A stretch of DNA of 64,000 nucleotides from Porpolomopsis calyptriformis (lineage: Eukaryota; Basidiomycota; Agaricomycetes; Agaricales; Hygrophoraceae), in the NCBI GenBank assembly GCA_951640195.1, contig OX621165.1:992001-1056000 (forward strand). Direction: 5' to 3'. The position numbers and the translations under genes are program-made. Every line of letters begins with the position of its first letter. The first letter of the stretch is position 1. The notes below the pieces were generated by a model. That model saw only the letters and a program-made list of their open reading frames with translations, searched no databases and was not told the origin of the DNA. Positions 24,576-36,390 of the stretch are shown piece after piece.

Positions 24576-27500
24576 TCAAGCTTTTAAACCACCCAAGACT
24601 TCCGACGCCAATCCCTGCAACTTCTTCACATCATCCTCCATCACACCCGGTAACCCAGCAGCCCATGTCTTCGCTTTCTCCACCACCAACTCCCACATTT
24701 CCATCTCCCCCCTTAAATGGCTCTCAAACAATTCAATAGCCAAAATGGTTGCCCACAACTTATCCCTCCCTTCTACTTCCAACCTAATCGCCATCGAGGA
24801 CAGCTCATCCAACTTCGCGGTCAACACAGACAACGAGACGCCAAGGAGCTGAGAGAGCGAGGTCGAAAGTGGGAAGTGTCCCTCGAATGCCTGCAGCGTG
24901 ATTAGCGCCTTGGCTCGGTCATGGGGTGTTCCTGGTGCTGACGCTGGTAACGGTAACTGTTCGAGAGTTTGCATCTGTGGTATGTTTACTTGTGCGCCAC
25001 GTTCCGGGATGCGGGCTTGAGCTCTTCGTGATCTAGCAAAAGTCTCTGCCGTCTGTATACAAGTGAAGGAAAAAAACGAATCAGCCATCTCCGGTCCATG
25101 TCCACAGGGCTGTGTCATGACTTACGATGTCGCTCTTGTCCCGAGAGGAGCCAAAACCGAAAGTGGAAGTCGCGGGAGGTGGCGGTGACGACTGAAGGCT
25201 TTGGCCGAATGCTACAGGAGCCGTGAAGCCTATGAGAGCGGGGCCCGATAGGACTCCATAGGAAGATGGGGATGCGGGGAATGCAGGGGCTGCGGGCGCT
25301 CCCCTCAAACTTGCCAAGAGAGGAGCCCTGACTCCAATTTGGGGGGCGCTCCTGAACACTTTGCCCCGACAGACAGGCAAACTCGGAGCGGTAAAAGGAG
25401 CTGCTCCGAATCCACCAGGCGCGTACCTCCGGGATTTCGATTTCCTTTCTTCCGATGGTTCAGTCTCTGCCGGTTCACATTCCTCAATCATTTCATAGTC
25501 ACCCTCGCTGTCGTCGCCAACTTCAGTTGTAGATTCGATATCGTCGCGGGCCTCGGCACCGTTGTCAATTTCACCCTTACCCTTATCCTCCACAATCTTT
25601 TCGCTCGTCTTTTTCTTCTTCTCCACCGCAACGAAACTCGTCCACTTGCTCGCAACACCATACGTGACACCCATGCGAATTCCCTCTCGCTCGATCCACT
25701 CCATAAATGTCCCTTCATTCTTCACCTTTTCCACACCGTACTTTCCACTGTGCATATAGCTAGTTCCTTCTTCCAACTCTTGCAGGATCTTCCTTGCAGA
25801 AAGTTGGTGGATAGTGCGGCTCTTTTCAGGGATGACCTGGACCGGGATTTCGAGTTCCAGTTCGTCCCCGGAGGGCGTCGTTCCACGAAGCCAGACAGAT
25901 GTCGGCGAGGGAACATCACCAGAAAGGATGACGTAGGCAGTCGAGCGAGTGAACGGGAAGAGCTGGGGCAACTTGTATGGCGCTTGTATAACGGTAGGAA
26001 CTGGGAGGACTGGGAGGTGGGCAAAACGATCTGCGGCTTTCGTCGTAGAAATTGGCGGTTCAATTTCGGCTTTTGCGTTGAAAAGGCTGATCTTCTTCTT
26101 CTCGACCGTCTTGGCGGGAGCTTCTGGAACACCCTTCGTCTTCATTTGGGCCTCCGTAGGGCGGCCATCCCATTCCAATCGATAGTCTTTGATGTGTGCA
26201 CTCAACCCGCCTCGAAGCATACGCACGACTTTGCCCTCGAAACCCTCCTTCTCATCCGAAACAATTTGCGTGAATCCCCCTCCAACCCTCGACATACCTT
26301 CCACCAACGCATGGCTCACATCCCGTCCGATACCTAAGCTGAAGACACGTATATCGCCAGAGGAAGTCTCGGTCTGAATAAATTCAAACAAATCATCCGA
26401 GTTCCACACTTCTCCGTCGGTGAGAACCATTATTTCTAGAGGGATGTCCCTGTATCGTTTCGAGACGGTGTCTTTGATAGGCGGTAAGAGCTCGGTGCCA
26501 CCATAGTTGGCTTCCATGCTTTGGACGTGCTGCTGGGCCTTTTCGAGTGTATCGGCCGAATACGGTTGTGATCGGTCCCACAAGAACGTGCATTGTGAAC
26601 CAAAAGAACAAATGTTGAATTTCACGCCGATCGGAAGCGACTTGAGGAACACAAAGAGAGCAGACTTTAGGGGCGCCATTCGCCCGTTCATGCTTCCCGA
26701 ACGATCGACAACGAAGACAATCTCGGGTTTTGGACCAGATGGAAGCGTGAATTTAGGGACAAGGGTGACCATCAGCGCCTTGGAGTTTTCTATTGTGGGA
26801 TGGGTTTCAAGAAGAGCACGGGGGAAGGATAGTTCTGCGCATTTGACAAGAAGGACAAAGTCGGCGCCCAATTCAGTCGATTTCTGGCTGAGAGTAGCAA
26901 GGGCGTGTTTCGGGTTGAACAAGTCGTCAGAAACGTTTTCGACATGGCCACCAAGATGCATCAAAATTGTATGAGAAGGGGATTGAACTGAGCGGATGTT
27001 GCTTGGCATGGCCAATTTGACTGAGATTTTCATTCCCTCGTTCACGATTGCGCCAGAAATAGGTTGGCCCTCGAGGGTCGTTGGACCTACTCCGCTCGGT
27101 GCGTCACCGTATCGCGGTGCAATACTCGTCGGGATCGTGAACCGCAAGCCATCAACTTCTGCATCGTGCTTGAGCTCCATGATGTATTCGATTTCGACTT
27201 TGACCGTCTCCCCTGCAGGGATATTTCCCAGCGACGTGCTAAACACATCTGGGGTGTGCATTTCCAATAAACCGGCCGTTTCACCACGGCCAACGGCAGC
27301 ATTATACTCGACCTTGGCCTCCTCTTTCTCCCTTATGATACCATGGATAAGACGGGTGCCGACGAGGCAACGGAAAGCAACTACGGCGCAGGAATCGTAC
27401 AAGGGGAAACTGTACTTTGCTTTCTCAATAGCGCCAGTTTTTGAAGGGTTTACGAAGGTTTGGGTAAGGATGGTGCTGGAAGAGGTGTCGCGAATAGTGG

Positions 27501-27621
27501 AATTGACAGAGAGGGAGACCTGAGGAAGCCATTGGGGCTGGGCACTCTGGGAGATGTTTATGACAGTGGGAGGAAAATAGTAAATTCCGCAATAGCGAGG
27601 TGGAAGGTAGTATCCGGGCAT
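24576..27621 (-). CDS. VIT and von Willebrand factor A domain protein 1
   Basis: Architecture of inter-alpha-trypsin inhibitor heavy chain-like proteins: VIT domain (about residues 25-165) with ALVAFRC-type beta strands and GIIREKEEAKVEYNAAVGRG, then a vWA domain (about 290-460). The metal-ion-dependent adhesion site is complete: DRSGSM, the Thr in YGGTELLPP and the Asp in VLTDGE. A low-complexity acidic linker (about 640-720) and Pro/Ala-rich stretch follow. One intron (about 25130-25050) joins SSRDKSDI to TAETFARS. A C-terminal helical domain of about 100 residues ends in VLGGLKA, with the stop at 24576. No signal peptide is visible, so it is probably intracellular. Function in fungi is unknown. 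A close paralog is at 48351-51075. Confidence 0.86.
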
Positions 27622-27690
27622 TGTGGGTTGAAAGCTAGAACGCTGAAGGCTAGGGAAATGCGGAAGAGTTAAATACCCACCGGGTAAGTC

Positions 27691-27838
27691 ATTAGGGGCA
27701 TTTCAGGCCTTTGACAAGGTCAAGGCACCCGCTCTGACTAACACGATGCTGTGCCCTTGAAGACATTAGGAGCATTGCAGGCCTTTGACAAGGTCAAGGC
27801 ACCCGCTCTGACCAACACGATGCTGTGCCCTTGGAATA
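27691..27838. repeat. Two-unit 74-bp tandem repeat
   Basis: Two copies of a 74-bp unit (27691-27764 and 27765-27838), each starting ATTAGG and containing CCTTTGACAAGGTCAAGGCA and ending GATGCTGTGCCCTTG. They differ at only a few bases. The unit contains an inverted repeat, CCTTTGAC with GTCAAGG, that could form a short hairpin. It lies just upstream of the VIT/vWA 1 start codon. Confidence 0.85.
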
Positions 27839-28276
27839 TAACTGTGCCGCAGCCAAATCCATTCTTAGATGGACCGCCTCGATGGTTTGAACATTGGATG
27901 TCAAAGGTTCACTGGCCTGTCATCGCGTCGTCAGCCAGGGCACACGCTATGGATCGATCCCTCACCATGCTGAACTTGACACTAGTTACATAGATCATGG
28001 CCGCTAAGCGATCATCCTAACTTTGGCGTGCATCGGTATCGACTCGGCTTTCCACACAATCTATGCACGAGGGTTGCTTGGATATTTACTTCGATAGGTA
28101 TGAAATCAGGTTGCGTCTTCCTCAGGGTTGACGAAGGTGCATATGGTGAGCTGCCGTTCTTTGACAGCAGGTGAAACTTGCATCTTACACAGTGGCTCCA
28201 ATAGCAGGTATAAAAGACGAAGAGATGCACTCCAAATGCCTAGGTTTCACCCAACTCAATCACCTTGCCATTCGCA
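27839..28276. other. Intergenic region between VIT/vWA 1 and GH25-type gene 2
   Basis: Divergent upstream region of both genes; no conserved reading frame. The TATA box near its right end is listed separately. Confidence 0.5.
28209..28216 (+). promoter_or_regulatory. TATA box of GH25-type gene 2
   Basis: TATAAAAG, 68 bp before the start codon, the strongest TATA box in the window. Confidence 0.6.
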
Positions 28277-29068
28277 ATGCTTCGCTCCACCTTCTTTCTC
28301 CTTGGTTTGACATCTTCCGCCTTTGCTCTCGTTTATGGCGTCGATTCGTCCGTCCTCGTTCCAGAGGCGACCTTCGCCAAGGCGGACGGCGAAGGGTTCA
28401 CGAAGGCCATCATTCGCGGATACCAAGAAGCTTGCGGCGTCGGGGGTGAAGTCGACCCCAACTTCGTCTCGACCTACGACAACGCGGTTGCGGCGGGTAT
28501 TACCAACATCGATACCTACTGGTTCCCCTGCACTGGCTCGGGTAACGGCTGCAAATCGTTTGATACTCAACTCGCCGAGCTAGGTGCCACATTCAGCGCG
28601 AACGGAATGAATGTCGGCACCATCTGGATCGATTTTGAATATGACTCGGTTTGCAACAATGTGAGTCCCCCTTTCTATAACCTGACTCTGTTCGTTCATG
28701 CGGACTCGTACTTTCAGTGGGACTACGGCGCAGCCGGAAATTTGAATGTAGCCCAGCAAGTGGTTGCCGCTGCGCAAGCATCGGGCTATAACTTTGGCAT
28801 CTACTCCTCGCCTGGTGAATGGTCCAATCTGTTTGGCTCGTATTCCGCTGTCCTCGATAATTCCGTGCCCCTCTGGTTTGCTACTTTTGATGGCGTACAG
28901 AGCCTTGATCTCGCCACCCTCTTCGGGGGGTAAGTCCTTTGTAATCTGTGGGCCACACTCGGGCGCCCTCTTACAACATTACCCCTTAGATGGACTTCCG
29001 CCGTTGGCAAGCAATACACCGATCAATCGGCATCCGGCTACTTTGATCTTAATGTGTTTGCAAACTAG
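28277..29068 (+). CDS. Secreted GH25-type lysozyme-like protein 2
   Basis: Paralog of the 20151-20971 gene. Exons 28277-28660, 28718-28929 and 28990-29068 give 224 aa. The signal peptide is MLRSTFFLLGLTSSAFA, cut just before LVYGVDSS. Conserved positions are the Asp of GVDSS, ITNIDTYWFPC, WIDFEYD, GIYSSPGEW and PLWFATFDG; it ends LNVFAN and TAG at 29066-29068. Splice sites are canonical and lie at the same codons as in paralog 1. The ATG at 28277 directly precedes the signal peptide. Expected to be exported and to act on peptidoglycan or a related polymer, as inferred from the family. Confidence 0.87.
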
Positions 29069-29967
29069 ATCGACCTGATACAAGACCCAGTAGTTATTCT
29101 ACCAGAATTCATATACCCTATCGAAAGCCACTCTTTAAAGCATTTGTCAATACCGTACATTTTAATTTAATATTTTCCGAGAAAATGACTTGGTAAGGGT
29201 GGATCCTACTATCATTGCCGATGGCCATGCGTCTCCCCAACCATTGCCCTAGACATCACTGACATGTCATATCTCCATCGAAAGAACCGAAGACGTACAA
29301 GGGCCGGAACGGATGCCTGGTAAGCACGCGGTTGACATCACACAGGGGATTTAACCTGAGACTTCCTTGAGAAAGTCTCGCAGGTGATCGAGATGTTTGA
29401 TCATTGACTAGGGACTCGTGTCAGTTTCAAGACGCAGATGTCACATGGGGGAAGATGGGAAGCTATAGACTGGATAGAATTGGGGGGAACCGATTCGTCT
29501 CCATCCATCGCGATTTCGTGGATTGTCAAAGACCAAAACGGGCGTTGCATACTCTTCGGGCCTGGTCAACCGTCAAGGGATGTTTTTAGCGCCAGGGTTA
29601 GGAAGCCATCAAGCGACCTATGAGTTGTCCAAGGAGAGTATAACGACCGGCAGAAGAACAGACGCGAGATTCCACCATCGGACAACTCACTAGATAGGTC
29701 CGAAGCTTTCTACGAGTTTAGAGAGCAGAAGCAACTGTACCCGCTCATAATGTGTCGGCCAAGCCACGACATGATCAATTGATCACCCGTGCTGTCGTTA
29801 GCTGAACCATGGTTGAGTAGACTCCAAATCCTTGGTCAAGAATCAGTGCGATTCGGCTAAGACCCGTTGGGCACCTGATCGCGTTGATATATTGTACCCA
29901 TCGTAACGGTCAAGCTGAGAGTATGTGCCTAAAAAATTACATAATATAACAGCCCATTTCCCTTGAC
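29069..29967. other. Intergenic region without recognisable gene
   Basis: About 900 bp between GH25-type gene 2 and the ArfGAP gene, both on the plus strand. Short frames at 29404-29623 show no family motif. Confidence 0.5.
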
Positions 29968-31660
29968 ATGTCTCAGCCATTGAACAAGATAGCGGCAGAA
30001 AGAAACCAGCGTGCTCTTCTTGAATTGGCCTCTAAACCGGGCAACGGTAAAGGCTGAAATCCGTCGGATAGCCCTTGACAAATTTTAATTTGGGTTTTCA
30101 CAGACATTTGCGCAGATTGCAAGGCTCGGAATCCTCGATGGGCATCGCACAACCTCGGAATATTTATATGGTACGTTATTTGTACGTAACTTTGCCCAAC
30201 AAGAGGCTGAGGCACCGTAGTGTCAATTGCGCAAGCATTCATCGCAAGATTGGAACGCATATTACCAAGGTGTACGTACCTCTTGTCGTTGAAACTACCC
30301 CCGCCTAATTCCTTCATATTCCCACCAGAAAGAGCCTTACTCTTGACTCATGGACCAAAGAGCAAGTCGAAGTTGGTTATTCTTTAATACGGTGCACAAC
30401 CTTTACTAACACCTTTCCACTTCCATGAAGAACATGAGACAAAACGGGAATATCAAGTCCAACGAACATCACAATCCTGACGAAATTCGTCATCCTCCTC
30501 CCACAAATATGACTGAGTCAGAGAGAGACAGCGAGCTTGAGATATACATCCGAGGTTGAACTTATCGTTTGCTCTTCTGTACACCAAAACTAATCCACGA
30601 GTTCCGGCCAGCCAAGTACGAATACAAGAGATTTATCAATCGGCCTGCACCTCCGTCTACACGTTTCCGATCTTCAAAGTCACAGTCAGACCTCCGGGCA
30701 CGGCCTACACATACCACTAATACAGCACCTCCGCCCACTCAGTCATCTCTTCCCTCATCCAATCAAGTTCGGTCATCAAATCCCGCGCCAGCAGCCACGT
30801 CGACCACGTCAAATCAATCGCGGACAGCACCGTCCGCTTCGCAACCTCTAGCACCCCGAACACAATTATTGCAGCCGCCATCGCAACAGCCGCCCTCAAA
30901 ACCAAGTAATCCTGTCTGGGACGATCTTATTTCCTTGCAGACACCCTCTGACACAGGGGCATCTCTTCCCCTTCAATATCAAACGAATGCCACTACAGGA
31001 ATGTCATCAACCCAGCATTTTGGTATCGTGCCGAGCCCAAATATGATTAGCCAGCCCTTGCAACCGTTCTCAACAAGCTCAGGCTACACACCTTCCCTCC
31101 CGATAACACCTGTCAATCTTGGTAGAGCAGGAGGCCCATTGGGTATGACCACTACTGGGATGAACCACCCTGTCCAGAACGTTTCTGTCCACCACCCACA
31201 GCTTGGCTTCAACTCGACGGCCCCAGCAATGTTTATGTCTGGGGGAAATACACCAGTCGGAACGTTTACTCCTGCTTTCCCTTCATCTGACTCTCTTGGG
31301 CCATTCGGAGGAGGGATGATTGGGACATCTCTCCCACAATCTACTGTACTCCAGCAACAGACCGTCACATTCCAGCCACAACCGCAGTATTTTTCATCCC
31401 AAGCCCATCTCCAGGCCCCCATATCTACAGCGGTAGGACCACCCACCCCATCGTACTTCCAACCTCAGCCACAGATGGGTGCACTCCAGCAGCAGCAAGC
31501 ATTCACATCGCAGACGCCTTTCCAAGGCACGCCCTCCCCGTTTGGGGCACAGCAACAACAGGTTCCACAGCAGCCGATGTTTGTTCAAGGGAACCAATTC
31601 GGGAGCTGGCCTCAAGGACAGCCAGGCGGGTATCAGGGACAGCAATGGGGTGCGCTGTGA
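29968..31660 (+). CDS. ArfGAP domain protein (SMAP/Age2-like)
   Basis: GTPase-activating protein for Arf GTPases in vesicle traffic. The start is MSQPLNKIAAERNQRALLEL at 29968. Short introns separate the zinc-finger pieces: CADCKARNPRWASHNLGIF, then ICVNCASIHRKIGTHITKV and KSLTLDSWTKEQVE. This gives the CxxC-x16-CxxC ArfGAP finger and the arginine finger in SIHR. After the GAP domain comes SKYEYKRFINR-like basic sequence, then a long disordered tail rich in Pro, Ser, Gln and Gly (from about residue 150 to the end), ending GYQGQQWGAL with the stop at 31658-31660. The disordered tail with QQ and NPF-less repeats resembles fungal Age2/Ucp3-type proteins; likely site Golgi or endosome. Confidence 0.88.
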
Positions 31661-32096
31661 TTGGAGACACCAAACTTATGCCGTATTATTACTCATGATG
31701 TGATTGTGGTTGGTGAGATAGATGAGGAATCTTAGCCCTAATTTTTTTTGTTGCGAGTTCCCGTGGTGCTTATTTTTCTGGATACACGATCTTTGTCTAG
31801 TTTGTTTTGACGATACCATTAGTTGCAGGGAATTCAAGTTCGCTGACAAATAGATCATCGATTATTACCCGAACCGCCTGAAGCTTGTAACTCCATCAAT
31901 GTTCTTCTGTGTAAAGCTTATCAGATAGATAAGTATTTATCCTCCTTAGCCCTAAAAGTGATGATTCCATATAGCCTCTCGGCAAATAATCGTAAATGGA
32001 TGGCACTTTCACAAGGTGGCATGATTCCTGTAAAACAAACCCAGAGCGAGGAATCAACATAGCAGTCACTTACCACCGTAATGCATAATCCTACCT
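31661..32096. other. Convergent intergenic region
   Basis: 3' UTRs of the ArfGAP gene (+) and F-box gene 1 (-). No other feature seen. Confidence 0.55.
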
Positions 32097-33646
32097 TCAA
32101 TCAACCATTATTGGAAGGTCAAGGACATCACGAATATGATCAGTTAGCTCAGCAGGTTGAAAAACAGCCGCGAAGCACCCATTGAAATCCTTGACCCAGG
32201 GTTCATTTTTTATAGCATCCTTTACCTCCTGGCGGAATGGCGGACATATAGAAGGTTGCCACTGTAGAGTCTGATGATGCTTTCTCCATTCCACCGTGTG
32301 TACGATCTGTACTTGTGTGACAGTTGGGAAGGCCGCCGTGAGTGAGGATAACAGTTCGAACTGCATCCTGAGATTCCAGCGCCATGGAATGGAGTGGATG
32401 GAGTGAAAAATAAGCGAGAGTTCTTTGATTGGCAGTTGTCGCAGCGGATTCCAACATAATTGGTCAACAGTCTGGGGAGCAATCAGAGGTAAGACAATCC
32501 GTGAGCGATAGCTTGAACCAATCTCACCTCACCAGAGCTAAGGAGCAGAGGAGAATGCTCGAGACGTAGGCAGCGAAGACGAGGGAAGTTGTCGAATGGC
32601 TCCTCGAGGTAAAGTTCGGCCGGTAAGTGTAGCGCTTCAATGTCGGCCGTTGACCGTTTAAGCGCAGACAACACGACTGCTCCAGGCAGGGACGGTGTGA
32701 GCCAAGTGGAGGGATTATGCTGCCCACAAGGTATGGTTAAGGATTTGATCGGTCGACCTGGTACCAAAGTATCCACCAAGTACCATGAGCATGATAGTTT
32801 ATGCAGCAAAGGTAATGAAGACTGCAAGACTGAGAACGGCGGAGGACCTTGTGAGAATGAATCTATGATTGATAAACCTCTTAAGGAGGGTAGATGGTCC
32901 AAGATTTCTTGCAACAGGGGAATTTCATTCATGTCCACGATAGAGATACTGAGCTCCTCGAGCACGAAAGCCACCTCTCGTTTGAAGAATTCACGGATGA
33001 ATTGCCAATTGTCTGTCCAAAGAACGCGCAAGCGGGAATGGTTGATGACGTTAACGAAACAGAAACATGTGTTGGGGTCGAAATGTTGTTGCAGTTCAAA
33101 CCGCGTCAAGTCTAGCGGAGGAAGGTTAGCGGACATGTCGCAAACGGCTGGAGTGTCGAAGTCGCAAGCGTGGATAGTGAGGGATTTGAGATTCTTAAGG
33201 GATCTGATCGCTTCGCAAAAGCTTGTGGTAAGCGTGGTTTGGCGTAAGACGAGTTCTTCTAGATTGGTGAATCGAAAGAGGGCTTGTGTGCAAAGTTTCA
33301 AGAACATGCGTGTCCAAGAATGGGATACGCGCCAGTGAGAAAATGTACATGATTTGACATGGAACGCCAAGGTGGATGCCACCTCTTGATTATTGACCAC
33401 ATTTTGACAGAACAAAAAACTACGTCGTTCTCCTGATATTCCAACAAATGAAATTTCCCGGAAGAGACGAGGTAAGGCGATGGCACAGAAAAATCGACAG
33501 ACAAGAGCGAGATTAGAAAGGACGCGCTTCCGTTCAGGCAATGTTAGGTCTTCTGCCACGTCGATGTAGTCGAAGATCTCAAGGTAGACCTCATTCGGAA
33601 CGAGAGAAAGAGCGTTGTTTCCCGCACGTCGCTCCGGTGCTTCCAA
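32097..33646 (-). CDS. F-box/LRR-type protein 1
   Basis: Basidiomycete F-box protein, likely a substrate receptor of an SCF ubiquitin ligase. The F-box is at residues 12-60: LSLVPNEVYLEIFDYI, an acidic loop, then LALVCRFFCAIALPRLF. Leucine-rich repeats follow, such as FTNLEELVLRQTTLT and LKNLKSLTIHACDF. A single intron near 32530-32475 joins the long first exon to TVDQLCWNPLRQLPIKELSL and then a tail ending VLDLPIMVD; the stop is at 32097. The target is unknown. Such genes are greatly expanded in mushrooms. Confidence 0.75.
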
Positions 33647-34072
33647 ACGGATGAGTTAAAGAGCAAGGACCTTGGATAAATTCATGACAACTTACTGGTC
33701 CATTTAATGACAGCCATGGGGTCTTTCCTCGGCCCAGACTCTCTGAAGAGTCAACGGTTGGATGATGACCGATGGACTTGGACGCAAAGATGAGGCTTTG
33801 GTCATGCGAGACCAAACAAGCTGTTCAACAGCAAAAGTGCAATAGAAAGGTCAGGCTCGGTAAGCACAGACATTGTCCACAATTGGGGACAATTTCCACC
33901 TTCTAGGTACCACCATGTATGCCATGAGACTGACTTAAAAAATGACAATGTACCATACAAAATGACAATTTAGTTGCTGAATGACAAACTTGCTGAAAAA
34001 CTGCAAGGCAGTCCAAAGCCATCCATTGCTAGACCTTGAGGGAAAAGGTTGGGACAGTATACATTGTACACC
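33647..34072. other. Gene-free flank of the transposable element
   Basis: Contains an AT-rich stretch with several ATGACAA repeats (33941-33990) and a short hairpin, ATTGTCC with GGGACAAT, at about 33886-33907. No gene is seen. It may include outer sequence of the element whose right boundary is unclear. Confidence 0.4.
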
Positions 34073-34199
34073 ATGTGAGGTTATCTTGACAGTGTCATAC
34101 AGTTCAGCACAATGCAGTGTATTGTTCTACCAAAGTACATGATATGGAAGTGAATTCCATCAAGTCCGAAAACATTGGATCAATGCAGCGAAGTGAATG

Positions 34200-34410
34200 C
34201 AGGGTATGAGTGATGAAGGTATGCAGCGAGGAGGCGAATGCGGAAGAATTAGACGAGGGGTGGAAACTTGAAAGTACCTGAGACAGCATATGGAGACCGC
34301 GAGGCAGTATGTGAGACAGGAAGGCGAATGGAAGACGGTGAATATTATGACAAGGCATATGCGACAGGGTGCAACACAGCGTATGGGAGGCAGTGAGAAT
34401 ATGCGAGACA
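34200..34410. repeat. Sub-terminal short repeats of the transposon
   Basis: Degenerate copies of TATGNGA(G)NC: TATGGAGACC near 34290, TATGTGAGACAGG near 34309, TATGCGACAG near 34358, TATGGGAGGCAG near 34382 and TATGCGAGACAG near 34399, plus two weaker ones near 34205 and 34220. The motif also occurs in the right-end inverted repeat (TATGTGAGAC on the minus strand). Such arrays serve as transposase binding sites in CACTA-type elements; that role is inferred. Confidence 0.5.
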
Positions 34411-34458
34411 GTGGTGGTGAATCTGAGTAACAAAAGAAGTGAGTAGAGACGGAGAGGG

Positions 34459-36285
34459 TTAGTTACGCCTGGCTTTTTTGCGTTGTACTGCCTTCCCTTT
34501 GGCAGCAGTCTTGCGAGCCCTACTGATGTTTTGATGAGATGGGGAGGGTTCTCGCAATGGGCCTGGACTGTTGCGAGCACTGCCTGTATCACCGCGGTGA
34601 GAATTATTTTCAATGTCGGAACTGAGCGGAGAGGGAGGGTCTTGGGGAGTAGGAGCGCGTTGGCATTGGCGCGGTCCCACAGGCTCCTGCGATGGTCCAG
34701 CGTGGGGAGTCGTATGGCGTTCCGGTTCTCTCGGTGGATGTTCACGTTGCTGTTGATGCGCAGGATCCCCGTCTTGCCTCACATTGGCTGCCATAGCAAG
34801 CTCTCGACGCAGGCGGCATTGCTCAAACATGTCCGAAATGTCGTTTGATTTTGGCACCTCAGTGTGTTGATTTTCCGCCATTGTCCCTTTAAAAACTTGC
34901 CTGTTACATACAGTCAGTAGCAACTTGAGTATAAATGCGATAAAAGGATTACTCGTTCCACCATTCAAGGGTGTCAATAGACCACTCATCGCCAGGGCAC
35001 TGCTCGAACATCTCCACGATCGCATTGAAGAAGTCTTCCTTGTTGAACAGCTTGTCTTCCAGTTTCCAGTTGTCCTCTGAACAGAGGAACCAGCGGGTCT
35101 GCAAAGTTCTTCAGTATTTGGGATGTACAATGTGAAAAAGAAAACTTACATGTAAAGCAGCATAAGCAATCGTGCGAGGGGTTACACGTTCCAGATCATT
35201 TAACTTCGCTTGACCCGCTTTTGTGCGTATGGGACCCTGCGAATCCTTTGCGGCAGATGATGGAGAGGTGAAAATGTGCCGCCAAACCTAGACGATGACA
35301 AGTTAATGAAGAAAAAAAGATCCGAGGAAGATTCACCCAAACAAGGAGAGGCCCTTGACAGAGACCCTTGTCGATTTCTTTGGGAGTCCATGTTTCAGGA
35401 TTTTTGAAAAGAAAGACCGGTAAGTCGCGTGAAGTGACGGGCAGGGTGCCCATAGCAAGTTTTTCTAAAATTCTAAAATCGCGGTATGAGATTGAATGGA
35501 CACGATATAAAAACGGCGTACCTCTCATTAGGGTTATTAAAATTTTTGAGGTATTTGATAGGGCACAGAAGGCGACCGAGAACTTGGTGATTGAAACCTC
35601 GCGTTGCGGCTTTCAGACTCTTGAGGGGGATAGCCGGATGGATGACCTTTAAGGGAAGATCGAGAGCGATGTAAGCAAGTCCGTCATTGCGCAGACTGCC
35701 AACATCATCGGAGCATGCCGCGCAAGCTCCTGAGTTCATCTAAAGGGAAAACGAACCGTGAACAAGTAGTTATGTAAAAATTAAACTGCACACATACCAT
35801 TCTTGCGAGATCCTCCAGCTTTTCTGGATCCTTGGCGTACTTGGCCCTGTTGTTCGCAAACTCGGGTACGGCATCTAGGATCATCTTGTATGCGGTGAGA
35901 AGTTCAAGGCATCGTTTTTCGCTCATCCTATAAGTCTATAATTAATACATGTATACGTGATTGATAAAATATGACACATACTGAATCATTACTTCTTCTT
36001 CATCAACACGAGCATTGGCGCGTAACCCGACATCAAAGACAAGCGGAAAGAAAAGAAAAGGGTTGTAGCTACACGCCAGCCAACACGCGAGCTTCAAATA
36101 CGGCGAGAGACGCGTTAATCTAGAATAGAACGCGTTAGTAATTTCGTACTTATTAGTGCTAGTGGTAAAGAGACTTACTTTGGCCGCTTTCGGATTCTCT
36201 CCTCACGTTGATCCTCGTCGCGTCTATGTCTCAAATCTTGCTGGTCTTCATGCTCAGAGTTATCGCTCTCATCGCGTGCTGGCAT
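34459..36285 (-). CDS. DUF6698-type protein carried by the transposon
   Basis: Member of a family of unknown function frequent in Agaricomycetes. The start is MPARDESDNSEHEDQQ at 36285; the exon ends with a basic run (RKRPK). Following exons give LTRLSPYLKLACWL, MSEKRCLELLTAYKMIL and KYAKDPEKLEDLARM, then DDVGSLRNDGLAYIALDLPL, TRGFNHQVLGRLLCPIKYL, TWTPKEIDKGLCQGPLLV, VTPRTIAYAALH and a DEWSIDTLEWWNEQVF motif. The C-terminus is Pro-, Arg- and Ser-rich and ends with a lysine-rich tail, QRKKARRN. All introns are short and canonical and the frame is open. It sits inside the element opposite to the transposase, which suggests an accessory role in transposition; that is inference. Confidence 0.75.
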
Positions 36286-36390
36286 GGTGGGTGGATGTTG
36301 GAGGTTGGGGGGACTTAAGAGAAACTTTAATTGCAATAAACACGTGATATGATATTACCTCCGTTCAAAGCATTCTGAGTCCTCACACCA

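Noticed and set aside
25339..26337. Long plus-strand frame (332 codons)
   Set aside because: Antisense to the VIT/vWA 1 coding exon; no recognisable motif. The same kind of antisense frames occurs in paralog 2.
32145..32156. TAGCTCAGCAGG resembles a tRNA A box
   Set aside because: It lies in the F-box 1 coding exon; no B box or cloverleaf follows.
34104..34745. Minus-strand frame of 213 codons in the transposon left end
   Set aside because: It overlaps the DUF6698 C-terminus in another frame and runs through the sub-terminal repeats; no family motif.
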